Part shown: positions 1 through 13,200 of the stretch, piece by piece
Numbering within the stretch: position 1 is the first letter of the stretch
How the letters are laid out: each line of letters opens with the position of its first letter
DNA from: Phoronis australis
Lineage: Eukaryota > Phoronida > Phoronidae
DNA length: 64,000 bases
Direction: 5' to 3'
Assembly (NCBI GenBank): GCA_002633005.1
Contig: NMRA01000028.1
Location: 604,183-668,182 of the forward strand
Notes under the pieces: generated by a model
The model's input: the letters and a program-made list of their open reading frames with translations, nothing else
Told to the model about the DNA's origin: nothing
Database searches by the model: none
Position numbers and translations under genes: made by a program

Positions 1-139
1 TTAAACATTTCATGTCTTGGTACTATGATTCACAGTACCATAGGAGAGACTATGAAAATTAAGATATTCCAAAAAGTTTATTGTGATGTAAATTTCTATA
101 TGGTAGTACTGTATTCCTTAATTTTTCACTCAGTGTCAT
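1..139. repeat. Direct repeat, left copy (139 bp or longer)
   Basis: This stretch recurs at 1428-1566 with a single visible mismatch (position 11). It contains a short perfect hairpin (GGTACT...AGTACC). The left limit may lie outside the window. The pair encloses a LINE relic and an n gap at 398, so it could be an LTR-like pair, a recent local duplication, or an assembly effect. No target-site duplication can be checked because the left flank is cut off. Confidence 0.8.
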
Positions 140-429
140 CATAGATTATAGACAACAGATTCGCAACTCCGGCATATTCTTACGAGCTGAGTTGAACTCT
201 CCTGACCTATCTGCTGCAGTTTCCGGTCAGTGTAATTTGACGAGAAATACCTGCATCTACTTTACTGTCCAAAACAGCGAAAAAAACATTAATTTATATT
301 AATTTCGGTATTGAAACGCTTTTCAAAGTCTTTCAATAGTAGAAGTGTTGGTATTGTGAGTACTTTTGGCAATGCTACTGGTAATTAATTTCAAAATNGC
401 AAGAGTGTTTCTCTTATACAAAAAGAATT

Positions 430-1010
430 CAAAAACTGATGTCAGTAATTGCAGACCAGTTTCAAGTTGAAGTGTGATGTCTAAGGTTTTGACAGAGTAG
501 TATTTAACCAATTGTGTGTATATCTAGTCAATTCCAACCTGTTATGTGCATTTCAATTAGGGGTTTGACAATCATGTTCCACTGACACGTGTATTGTCCA
601 GCCTACTGATTACATAGCGTTTAAAATTGACAGTGAAAATCTTGTGGGAATAGTTTTGTATACTTAGAAAAAGCTTTTGATTCTGTCAATCACAACATAA
701 TCATTGGAAAATTGGATGCAATTGGTCTGAATAACCTCGCTTCACGTCAGTATTCGACAGAAACAGCTCGTTGATCTTCATGGAGAAAAATGCTGTTTTG
801 AGATGATAAGTTGTGAAGTATTACAAGGACCCATCCTTGATTGGGCCACTTGTCAATGATCTGGAATTGGTCATTACATGTAAACTAGTGTAAACTGATC
901 TGTAACTCTTTCTGATCTCTAGTAAGACACATAGTGATATGAAAATGTTTCATTGGCAGATGAACTCAAAGCTGAATTTCAACCTGTTTGGCTAAAAGAA
1001 CAAATAATAG
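430..1010 (+). pseudogene. Decayed non-LTR (LINE) reverse transcriptase fragment
   Basis: Reading across stops and frameshifts on the plus strand gives an ordered series of LINE reverse-transcriptase landmarks: NCRPVS followed by SVMSKVL near 445-495; LLCAFQLG and STDT, the counterpart of the usual FxSGFR...ST block, near 535-590; DYIAFKIDSENLVGIV then LEKAFDSVNHNIIIGKL near 605-720; GVLQGPIL with GPLVNDL near 815-865; and LNSKLNFNL near 960-985. The order fits RT domain blocks 1-6 of CR1/L2/Jockey-like elements. The catalytic YADD box is not preserved, and there are several in-frame stops, so this is an inactive fossil. The exact clade is not assigned. Confidence 0.75.
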
Positions 1011-1427
1011 GCCTTTAACTCGCACAAAATCAGTCTCATAATAGTATTCCTTTCCATGATGAGACTTCCGTTCCATCTCAAATCACAAGCAGTCCGTTTG
1101 TGCACCTCCGTTTGTACACCTCCGTTCGTGTACCTGTCTCAAATTTGCAGTTTGGTTGGATTGCCACAGTACACTGGGAAGGGTTTCTTGAATCCACGGA
1201 TGGTTTCTATGTTCTTGTTGCTAACAGAAATGGAATTGTGATTGCATCAAGGAATGTTATGAGACTGATTTCATGAGATTAATATGCCCAATTGGATTTT
1301 CGTTGTTTAGCCACCTGAGTGTGATGAATTGCAGCTTTGAGTGAAATTTGATTTTGTCCCTGTGTTTGGGTAAAACTAAGTTGATTTTGTTTGATTAATG
1401 GCAAAGTCACCTAATCCTAATCGTGGT

Positions 1428-1566
1428 TTAAACATTTCCTGTCTTGGTACTATGATTCACAGTACCATAGGAGAGACTATGAAAATTAAGATATTCCAAA
1501 AAGTTTATTGTGATGTAAATTTCTATATGGTAGTACTGTATTCCTTAATTTTTCACTCAGTGTCAT
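1428..1566. repeat. Direct repeat, right copy (139 bp)
   Basis: Nearly identical partner of bases 1-139, in the same orientation. The 1.29 kb between the two copies holds the LINE relic plus about 400 bp of unrecognised sequence (1011-1427). Confidence 0.8.
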
Positions 1567-3636
1567 TACAATAGTTACTACTGGTATTACGCCGCCTATC
1601 TAAAACATGCTAAATCTAAACTTCACATTTCACATACCGGTATCAAAAATATCAGTTTTGTTCTGAACCTGCGGAATAGCTTTTTAAATGTTAAGTTTTA
1701 AAAATCTTACTTATGTTGATTAAGTGCTGAGTTAAATGAAGCCTCCAATAACAAATCTGATAATTTCTGGTTCTTTATAAACTTTGATGGTCATAACACT
1801 TAAATTTCACTCCACCGCATGGTAGTTGTAGAAATACCTTTGCTAAACTGTTACGTACTATAATATAACTTATTCAACTCATTAAACAAAATTTTTAATA
1901 ATATGATGTTAGATGACAAATTTATTAATATATTAATTTTTTTCAATACTTTATGTAGGTTACTAATTTTCATTTACACTTTTGTTAATTTATTTAATGT
2001 ATTTGTTCTTATTTTTGTGCTTCATGTAAGGCCATAATGTAAACAAGCCAGTGAGCCTTACTGTGTCACCACTAATGTACTTACATAAAGTATGTATTTT
2101 AGTGTACATTGCATAAATTTACTTGAGATTTGCTAGACATCTATTTGTCTAATTGTCTAACACCTTATGCTTATCATAGGTGGTCCAACTAAAATGCCTT
2201 TCGCATGAATGGTGTTTCATGTCTGTCAACTTGCCATGAACTCGACCAGCCTTGCATACCAGAATTAGAGATTTTGTTCTCACGGTGTTCAAGTTTTGTA
2301 CATAGAACGTTACCTATTTTGACAACAGAATGTTTACTATGCTTTTGTGGGAAAGACATCAGTTTACCACTGTGGGATATCTTGCTAACTGAAATTATGT
2401 TGCATCCACAACCTGTAGTCCGCAAACTCTATTGATACAGACCAGTGAACTGATGTTCATGGTCCACTGTTGTTGTTGGGTCTAGTATGAGAAATGCTTG
2501 GCTATACTCGAAGGTTAGCTTGCTTCTTGTCAGTCTGGCAACATCAGGCTAATGTTCATGAAATACTACCATGTATTAGCACATGATTTCACTTAGTTTT
2601 CATTCATGTGTGTCATGCATTGTGTAACAGCCGCAGGTCTTGGCTTTGACTGGGTGATACCGTAGTTGTGATCACCCACCATCACTGGATTCATTTGACA
2701 GGACTGAGTACTAACCGTGCGTGATACTTGTGGAGGAAGCTGGTGTGATCGCTTGCTTCATATTTAATTCATGTTGATATCTCATGTAGTCTTGCATGAT
2801 TTTGTGTTTTTGCAATAATTCTCGCATCTACTGAGCACATGCAGGCCCGGTGACCATATCATCCCTGTTGAACCATTATGTAGCAGCCCACACTGAATGT
2901 TGCCTCACACAGTGGGATCTATCAGGCTTTGAGTGTTTAGCCCCCTGTAAAATTTCTATTATGCAGTTACACTAATTTATATGGAGTACAATTCATTTGC
3001 TTTCATCGCAAGTATTCCATTCAACTCATTGTATTCAGAAGTTGAATCTGAATGTTTTTAGTTTATTTGTCTTGTCCTACTATTGTTGACTCTATACAAC
3101 CTACCCTTTAGTCTTGTGTTATTGCTTTCAATTAGTGATATTTATCAAGTATATAATAACTACAAAATAACATAATCAATTAATTAACACATAGAAGTAA
3201 GTATGAAGTAAACAGTTGAATTGAAAACAGTCTGAATGAACCAGCTACTGACCAACTGGCAATAATGATTACTCACCTGATTAATAAAAACTTCAAACAA
3301 ATTCGTTTAATCTATCTAGGCAATCTATTGAGCGGTCTCTTTTTGTATTGTTTTGATATTATTACCGTAGGTCGACATAATCTGATAAGTTACACAGATA
3401 AAACTGGGGCCAAGGTTTTATCCCAGCATTGTGGTGAGTTTGGACTGAACCTGTTTCATCTTCCTGCTCATGCACATTATATAGTGCTGTTGTGGAGAGG
3501 CTGTTATGTTTGAGCTGCTTTTTCCACTGTTTGATAATCCCCTCCACTGTCACTTGACGTGTGTACACTGGCTTATATTACAAAAGCCAGCACAATGTGT
3601 TTCAAGCGTCTCTATCTACCTGTTGTGTTTTCACAG
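1567..3636. other. Gene-free stretch upstream of first RhoGEF exon
   Basis: AT-rich DNA with only short ORFs lacking codon structure, domains or flanking splice sites. Upstream exons or the promoter of the RhoGEF gene could be here, but none can be supported. If the first exon at 3637 is internal, this is intron sequence. Confidence 0.5.
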
Positions 3637-4248
3637 CTCCGACGACCCTCCAGTGCAGCAGACCTTGAACCAGAGAGCGCTAGCACTAAGTTCTATATTG
3701 AGGACATGCCATGCTGCTCAGAGACCACACCGGCAATGAGTAGCCACAGGAAGTCATTGTCGTCGCCAAAGAAGGGTCGACCCAAGTCAGCAGACTGCCT
3801 TCTGAATGACAGCAATCTTGATGACAGTGAACTGACCCGGATACCCAGTGATAGCTCACTCAGTTATGGACAGCTGTCGCCCACCTCCAGTAATTCGGGT
3901 TTTGGTTTCTTCCGGTCGTTTTTCTATCGGACATTTTCATTTCGCGATAGGCGACGTAAGCCAACAGTAAATGATAGTGATAGTACTTTGAGCAGTGTTA
4001 GTCTACCAACCAGTGTTGAAGATTTATCAGTGTCAGATAAGGCAGACATCAGTTTGAAGACATCGGCTGAAAGTGGCGCTCTTGTTCACAAGAAACGTCC
4101 CAGCCGTAGGAAGTCCAACGATGTGTCGCCGAGGGAGCTGGAAAAAATTGCTGCTGAAGTGAGGCGGTTACACGAACAGCAACAGACAGAGACAAGCAGC
4201 AGTGGATCATTAGATCAACAGGATGCTATGTGGGAGGATAGTGACAAG
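3637..4248 (+). CDS. RhoGEF exon 1 of those seen: serine-rich N-terminal region
   Basis: 204 codons, phase 0 in and out, after a pyrimidine-rich TTTTCAG acceptor and before a GTAAAC donor. The frame stays open upstream to an ATG at 3559, so translation could instead start there without an acceptor. Encodes a low-complexity Ser/Arg/Asp-rich, probably disordered segment with basic patches such as RRKPT and KKRPSRRKS, which look like kinase-target or regulatory sequence. A short charged helix (about residues 172-190) precedes the donor. Confidence 0.75.
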
Positions 4249-7200
4249 GTAAACGGATTAACTCCGGTTTAATGTCCAGGAATATACAGATGTATTGTTA
4301 GAAGGGCAATTCAGTGAAAAGGTCAGTCTCGAGACAAAAAATTAAAATTAACATTTCTGGTCTCATCTGAAGCCCCATTCTCTCTAGTTTCAGGATTCAC
4401 ATTTGATTGTCCTATAACTTTCAGTTTTTTTACCTAAATGGACCCATTTATGGGGTCACTTGACCCTAAAAAATTTGCTCTAACTATTTTCATGTGTGTT
4501 GCCAATTATTGTCATAATTATGGGCTAATTATGGGTATTTCACAATACTATCAAATTTGTTCAATCACATGAACCCCAAACTTTCTAAAAATAAGTAACA
4601 TTCCAACTTTAGGACATCATTGACCACATGGTCAAACGTCAACTCCAGGAATTCATGGTGCTTAACGTCCATCACAAAAAGTGTTAAAAAGTTTAGTTTC
4701 GTTAAGTTTTCAATCAAGACTAAAATAATTTCCGATTCTCTTTTAGATCCCAGGTATTATTCGTTTAGTCAGAAATTGCATGACAGACATACAGCAAATT
4801 TGTACATCCGTCACGTACATCCGATACGCCATTAAAAATAACCTTAGGTCATATTTTAGCTTTCTAGCCTTGCAGAAGATAAAATGTATCTCACACCTAA
4901 GATCCTTAAAACGATAAAATATTACAAAGGCAGCTTTAAAATTATGAGTAGAAGTTGCTACAGATTTAAACTAATTGCATTGGACTTTTTCAATTTCAAA
5001 AGTATTTGCAGAAAAGTTATAGTTTACAATGTCATCTAGTTATTTTTAGAAGAATTCAACTTATTAAAATCAGACAGTTGGACCACATTATAAAATGTAA
5101 ATAAAACAAAATGTTAATTTTATGAACTTATTGTTTTTCTGTTGGTACCCCATGTTTGTGAAGAAATACTTAGCTTTTGGGAAATTCAAGATGCAAAAAT
5201 ATTCATACTTTCTAGGGTGGTCTAGAGTATAAATAACAAGAGACCCAAAGGAATACATGTCAAGTTGCTACTGCGCTGGAATCAACATGTTATTTCTGCT
5301 CTGACCTGCTACACTGTGTTTTGTGTTGAAAAAGCCGATACTGGGCATTTTTAAGCGGTAGGAACCTGTCACCTACTTTATTGAGCATTTTTGTCACACC
5401 CTCACAGACTGTAGTCACTCTTTTCGTGTTTTTCAGTGTTTTGGATGGCTAATGATTTCAAAGCAAATTACATTGTCTCATCTTACATATTTTTGATCCC
5501 TCAATCTTTTTAAGAAATACACAAATTTTTTTCTGCTGATCTTCGAGGATATTAAACAAGCATTTAGAAACGATAGAGGAAGTTATTGTAGACCTTTGGA
5601 AGAACAGATGCAACTAGGAGAAGAATAAATATCTGCCGGAATATTCTCTGAAACTCGATGCTGTCTACTAAACCATGCTCCACACTTTGTTTTAAGAAGA
5701 TACTGAAGTCATATTACTAATACTTTTAAAACATCACCATTATTACTTAGATGGGCATGCATCAGAACCATCAATGTCATATTTCAGAGAATAATCTTGT
5801 ACAAGCTTAGAGCGAGTTGTAATTTAAAAGCTAATTAATTAAAATGCATTTTTATGACAGTGATTAGTTCTGTTATAAACTTTTATTTCATATTTTATAT
5901 TTTGACAGTCACATTTACTTATTAGTTTTGAATTAGTATTCTATTTAACGCAATGGTTTTCCTGATAACTAATAGCTGTCAAATACAAAATGATTATTGC
6001 CCTCATTCCCATCTATATTGCTTACCATATTCAAGGGGAAGTGAAGATTTTAGGGGGTTGTTTTATATCTTCAATCAAATGTATTGAAAAGTTAAAATCC
6101 TAGAGTATATTCTTAGTTTAGGCCTACCTGTGATGATTTCGTGCAAAGGGTTAATCGGTACATTTTAATTAAGAAACATTGAACTAGTAGCAAAAGACCA
6201 ATATAGTGTAAATACTGTAAAAGTTTGAGTCATTCTGAATTGATATCTTACTCACAATAAACAATTTAAAACTAGAAATTCAGAGCGTATGTCCGTTACA
6301 TACGTCCGTCACACTAACTCAACTTACATCGAGCTGTTTGCGAAAAAATTCTTTACAGATATCATCAAAAACAGGTGTGTGTTGTACTTTGCAAACATTC
6401 CACTAAATCATCATGTGAAACAAAACATTGTAACTTAATGCAGCTCACAGAAAATTAACCTTAAAAATTAAAAAATAAAATAAAATTCTCTTTGGACGTC
6501 CATCAAACCCCTTTAAAGACAATTTTCTCAGTCGGATTAAAAGATAGGGGAAAAGTTGATACATGTTTTGAAAGCTATTAATGATACCTATCAATTGATG
6601 TATAAATTATTTTCCTAGGATGGACACTTTTTTCACAATTGATCAAAATGTTCTCTGATTGTACATCCGTCACAAATGGAATTGCCCAGAATATTTGTAA
6701 AGTTTTAGGGCAAAAAAATTATATGCGTTGTAAAGGTATGCATACATTTTCATCTCTGTTTGCCCAGATTTAAGACAGGTGTTTTACTTGAAAAGAACCA
6801 GTATTAATAAATTACTAAACATTCTAAATTATCTTGGGATGTGCTATTTCTGAATCTCATTTAATCGGCTACTAAGTAATTTTGTTTCCTGTATGTGAGC
6901 ACCAAATAGTCCAACCCTGATGTTTTGCAATGCTGTGAAATTAAGCACTTAGTGAAACTTGGAACATTGGTGCAAATATCAAAATATGTTATTTGCCATT
7001 TAAGCTCTCAGTGGATGTATTGTAAATATTCAGTTAGTGGTAATTTGGTGTTTTTAAAATATCAATGATTGCTATTTGTAGTTAATTTTCAATGAAATGA
7101 TTTTTCATTGCCTTTGGTGACAACAAGGTGAATTAGCTAACTAGAAATTTGTTTCATGAAAATATTCAAGGTATCATTTATCAAATTTATAAAACTTAAA

Positions 7201-10200
7201 TATGTAGTAAACATCCGGTTTGGTGAATGGAGCATACATTATTTTTTTCGAAGTTGGAATCATGCATTTTGAAAAAAATGTCGGATGTTTAATAAGAGGT
7301 GTAAGTTTTTGGTGTCCAAACTTGCATAAAAATATAACTAATGTAGTAGTTGGTTACCTTTGTGACTATCCTATGTTTCAATTTTTAGAGACTGGTATGG
7401 TAATCAGCCACAGGCCATATTTGTGGGTGTTGAGTTAGGTCAGTGACCCATCTTTACAGTAATTTTTCAAATGGGCAATCACTATTAATTCTTGACCTGT
7501 TTAGCTCACTATATGGGGGAAAGGGGAATTTTGTGGACAAGTTGTGCTTCATTTTAGCTTGAATTGTACTTAATGACTGTCATAAAAATTACTTTGTCAA
7601 AATTTTTAATATTTGCCACAGTGTAACCAGCCATTGAAAAATCAGAAAAATGAGAAGTTTGTCAATTGGTTTTTGCAAAATAACATAAACATAAGAATTA
7701 TCCTAAAATGTTATTTACTATGTTTATGGGTTAATAACTGTGTTGTTACAAATGCGTGTGTTGATATGGTATAAGTAAGAATATTTAGTTTCAATATGTA
7801 CGCCCTATTTGTAACAGCAGTCTGTGGCTATAGTGTTGACAACTTGTTTATTGTGGTTATTTTTAAATTGGTCTAATTACAGGTGTGTGAACTAGAAACA
7901 TGCAGTCGTCTGACTTGGACAGAGTCAGTAGGCAACATTAGTCATGAGGAGAACTCACTTAACTATAAGAGGAAAAAGCGGGTGTACAAACAACGTGGAA
8001 GAACAGACTTGGGTATGTAGACATTGTCAGGTTTGTGTATTTAGTGCAGTGTGAGGGCTTTACCAGGCTATAGTGTTGCTAACTGGAACTGACATGTTGG
8101 CTGAAATATAAAGGTTACATATTAGTTGAATGATGATTTTAGCTCTTTATATCTTTTAAATTCTCTTGTTTGGAGATAGAGGAGGTCCTGAATCACTGTT
8201 TGTTGTTTATTGACATGATCCACCCAGTGTTTTCACAACAGCTAGTACATGGAGTAAGAACATTACAAGTCCTGTACTATCCTGTAATCAAAAGGCATTG
8301 AATTCCACTCTCAATTGTGGAAAGAGTTCTTCAGTTTGGGACACTAAATGGCAGACAACTGAAATTTCATTTTGTCCAATTTCTCAACAAGTTAGTTTTC
8401 ATGAAAATTTACTTTGCTTTTAGCATGGTTTGTTTGGCTAAGAATTTTGAGCATTTGCAACAATTTGGTAAGTTTCGAAAAAATGGAAAAAAGACAATTT
8501 CAGCATTTTTTGTCTCAAATTGAACAATTTGTATCTTATAACTAAAGGAGTACAATCCACTTTTCAAATTACTCAACAATGGGGATTTGTTCACTAATCC
8601 AAAAGTCCTATAGGAAAACTGACTGTGTAAACTGGGCTTATGACATCATTTGTAAAATAACCATTGACTACTGTTGTCCAGGCTTGGCTAAGTGTGGACA
8701 CAAGTGGTCATTTACCTTTTAGTATCAATGGGACCAGTGAAATGAAGCGTGAAATGCTCAGCAGGCTCTCCCCACCTTGTAACCCCATCAGCTATTGGCA
8801 ACAAATCTGAATAGTTTCTACTAAACTTCATTCACACCAGACTACCAGGTCTTATGTAAGGAAACTTTTTCCTCATTCTCTGTAACCATCCTCACTGGGG
8901 ATTAATCCCAAAAGTGTTAAGGTGCCATGCTCAACTGTTTCACCTTGAGGCTATTGTACATAATTGACCAGACTGTTGAGCTGTGTTAGCCCACAGTGGA
9001 TACACTGGAACATGGAGTGGTTAGTGAACCAGTATTAGCCCACAGTGGATAAGCTCGCTGGAACATGGAGTGGTTAGTGAAAGAGTGTTAGCACACAGTG
9101 GATACACTGGAACATGGAGTGGTTAGTGAAACAGTTTTCTGTCTTGTTAGGTGCCAATCCTCTCGTCAGTCAGGTGCTGAAGAAACATGAGAATAACAAC
9201 ACTGTATTGGATAACGGCAAGAATAGACGGGTGAGTTGGTCTGTCAGTCATTGTGAGTCAGTATATGTTGCATGGTTATAGTGTTTTATGGTAATGGTCA
9301 ACCTTTGGGAAAATAGTTCTAGAAAATGCAATATTCGCATTTTTTTTTCACTGCTACCTAGTCTAGCTAACTTTTTAAATGCATTATCTATGTCTGAGAC
9401 AAAAAAATCAAAATAATCACCTAGATTGTTAAATTTTTTGGCCTGTCTAGACTTCAGATCTTGACGCAACAATTTTTCAACATCAGATTTTTTCATGGTG
9501 TGACAAGATTGATACAGTAATGTGCAGACCACTTTTGTTGTGAGTCTTTCAGCGACAGAATTTTTGATTTACAGTAATTTCTTTTCAATTTTGCACAAAA
9601 AAGTGCTTCCTGAAGCATAATATCCATTTTTCATATATTCATAACATTGAAAAAATTACCAAAATTTTGTGCAATGAAAACTGTTTTGTACAAATCATGC
9701 TGATGATGATGTCAGTTTTCTGAAAGTTTATTTTAATCAAGAAATGTTACAAAATTGAATTACACATGGTTGCCATCTTGTGTGGTAAATTGAAGAGCAT
9801 TTTAACAACTTAAGCATTAGCCATGAAAAATGAAAGCGTAGCATATTGCTTTAAAAAGAAATTTTATCTGTTATTAGAGAGTAAAACACACAAGAGGCAC
9901 AGTTTCTCTAGTATAGACCTTAAAAAGATATGAATAAACACTTTCAAAAAATGTGCAATCATTAGAAATGATTTTTTGGTCTGCATTCAGATTTTCCTCT
10001 CTGAGCATTCATAAAATAGCACGCTGGATACTTTTCCAGTCCTGTTGACTTGGAAAAACTAATGAAACTAATAACAGATTGGAAGAGAACAGAAAATTCT
10101 TTCTTGATTAGTTGTTGTGTGGGAAGTAAACATAGAATGGACCAAAATAGAATTCTGTGTCATTTTTTGTCTAATTAGTAATTTGTTTTACATGTGAAAC

Positions 10201-13200
10201 ATAATGTTCGTGGTGTAGGATTAAACAGATCAGTGGGATTATTTACGAAGAAAGAAAACCGTTTCAAAATTGAAAGTTGGCAAAAGTTGTCTGTGTCAAG
10301 TGTGGGAAACAGGTTATCACAGGATTGGAAGCATATCAATAGGATAAAGTTAAGATTTATGAGTTGAATAGATGAAATTTTGTAGGGAAAGAGAGGTTTT
10401 TGTTTTATTTCATTTTTTTCAAGAAATTGAATCATGCTAGTGTCAAAGGCAAGGTTTGCGTTATGAGGCAGACTGAATGTGAATCTATAGCAAGTTCTGC
10501 ATTCATTTGTCATTAGTGTAATAGCAGTTTATAAACTGGTTTATAACTCCATAATGTGTCCAAATTATATCATAATTTGAAATTCACTGCTTTTACTGTT
10601 AGTTATTCATGTTATTGTAGTAGTCTTGTTACACTGATGTGCCAGTGATTTATGTTTACTGAGTGACTGACTGTTCAACTCCATCATGCACTTAGTCTGC
10701 AGTCTACAAACATTCTGTTCTGTATTTTAAACAGCTTTTCAGAACGGTAATTAAAGGTTTGAGGTTCCTCTGGCTTCTCCTGGTCTTCAGATCTATTTTC
10801 CTATAGTCATTAGCTTCATGGGATATAACCTGGGCAAAGAGTGAACTTGTCTGTTTAAGAAATTTCATTCATTGTGTAAAACACTCGTTTTGTATTCACT
10901 TGTAGCTTGTATGGTGTGAGGAAGCTGTGAACAGAACACTGTAGATCAAAGTAGTGCATTTGTTGTCGGATTTTGTTCAAATGTGGCACGTTCAATTATA
11001 CTAGGCACTCGCAAGTGACTGGTGGTGAGATTACGCGCTCTGCTTGAAACAAATGGCGATATCTGGTGGAGGCGGGATCTCACCAAACTTGCTAGATACT
11101 CGCCTTACCGTAATCTCTCCTCACCCATTTGAAGCACGTAATAAATGCTTTTAAGCTCTATATCATAGCTACCATCAGACATTTCAGACTGAGAGCTTTA
11201 GAAAATGCTAGATGCCTGTGAAAATGAAGAAAATCAATTTTGTCCATTATTTTTTATTGAAATTAGTGAGATTTCACCGTATTGAACGTGCCACTGTTTA
11301 GTTTCGTCTTGCGACCATAACCTGCTGCTTCATGACCTACCAAAACTACTGCTGTTTGTCCTTTATCTTTCTTTATTCAGCCTCACCTCAGTTGTGTTGG
11401 AATTAACGACTTTCAAAAGTCAAATTGACCTTCATTTTCTCCTCTGGGGACTTTGAAGACGGGCAATACTTGTTCCTAAAAATTATGACAATTTGGGTGA
11501 TAATTGCTTTCAAGCTTTCTAATACATAAGTGCCAGAAGCTTGGCAATGACTTAATGCTGGCGCCATCTGTGGGTTGCTAATTATTGGCTTCTGCGCAAT
11601 ATTTGACTTTAACCAAGGTTATTATATTGTTTTTTGTTCCCAATCAGGTGGCACCTGTTCAAAAACATAATGAGCAAAATTTCAGTAATTGCATTTACCC
11701 GGTATACCTTATTTGTGATTATTATTTTGCAGATATCAATAACTGCATTCATTCATGATTTAAGATTTTTTAAGGTGAGATGACTCTGACGCTAGTGCTC
11801 CTTTAAGTGTCATAAGTCATCCAAGTTAACACTCACACTCAGCTGACTGCTCAACACCAAAGTTTCAAAAGTTTTCACTAATTCCCATGCTCGACTAACT
11901 GTCCACCCAACCCCCCCCCNTTACGTTAATTTTCACTAATTCCTATGCTCAAACCCCCCCCCCCAACTTGTACTTCTTAGGCTTCCCTGCTAGGTAGTGC
12001 CTGTCGGCGTTTTTGTGACTGTCCTTCGCATAAGAATTTTAGCCCCCAAAATGTATGCGAGTCGCTCTCCTTGGAGTAACAATCAGTCAGTTGAGCAGGC
12101 AGAACAATACTCATTCTCTCCTGCTCTTTACTGAGGACTGAGGAGACATAACAAGGTTTTTTGACTCTTGTGGTCTTACACATTCTAACATCATCATTCT
12201 CACTGAGATATTTATTTTATCTCATTGATCGTACCCTTCTACTAAAATTGTGAAAGTTATTTGCAAGAACAGCACATTGTCAACTCATTAAGTGCACATA
12301 ATGCTTACATTGAAAACGCTGCGTAGACAGCTTCTAGGTCGGACTATTATTGTGAGTGGTTATATCATTCTAGACGGTAAGCCCTCCGCTACATTGTGTA
12401 AAATCTGCCGTGAAGCTTCTTGATGTAAGTGTAGCTCCCTAGGCCTAAACCAACCATTCATGTGAGCTCTCACCCCCATCACTTCAAACATTTAGTTTTT
12501 AAGGGCCCATGCTCAGTTTAAGACCCCCCTCCTGACTTTGAATTCCCCACTTAAAGCACATCTGGTTGTTATCTGAACTTGAACAAGTACACTAAACAAT
12601 GATAAACTTGGGCAAAACAACAAATACTTTTGAGTGATATGCATGTACACACACGTCAGCAATATCTCCTGAAATTTCTGATGTTACCATAAAGAGCAGT
12701 CAGTGCAATAGTCTTTGCATTTTACTGAACATTGATAATTTGTGCCCATTAATCATTATTAAGTCAATTCATTTGTAATATGTTCTTTGTTGATGCTACA
12801 TTGAATGATTTATTTGTTCATTGTCTATATTTTGCATTGTTAACTTGTTTGTTCTTCAGATGTCAACACCACATCCTATCAAGAATCGCAAGAAGAATAA
12901 ACCAACGGCTACATCAACGGCAACAACAACAACAGTAAAGAAAGTGAAGCCACTAGTCAAGTCTTGGAGTGTTCCTGAGAACTTGAATCAGTCTGTGTTG
13001 TTAAACCAATCTGCTGCCAGTGGTATGTGCAACTTTGTGCCCAAATAACACACACCTTTGTAGACAAATTGAATGTACTGAGCTTTATCACGTTGTTGGT
13101 GAGAGCCAGGGCCCTCGATCCCATGAAATTGGAGGCTGAATATCGCCACCATTCCCCTCTCAAAAGTACTTTAAAATCACACAAAATTCCCCTCATCAGG

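Noticed and set aside
2189-2435. Overlapping ORFs on both strands upstream of RhoGEF
   Set aside because: Short, no domain, no splice sites that connect to the gene, composition like surrounding DNA.
9248-9532. 94-codon open frame on the minus strand in a RhoGEF intron with protein-like composition
   Set aside because: Starts only with GTG, has no recognised domain, no splice or promoter context; may be an old transposon scrap or chance.
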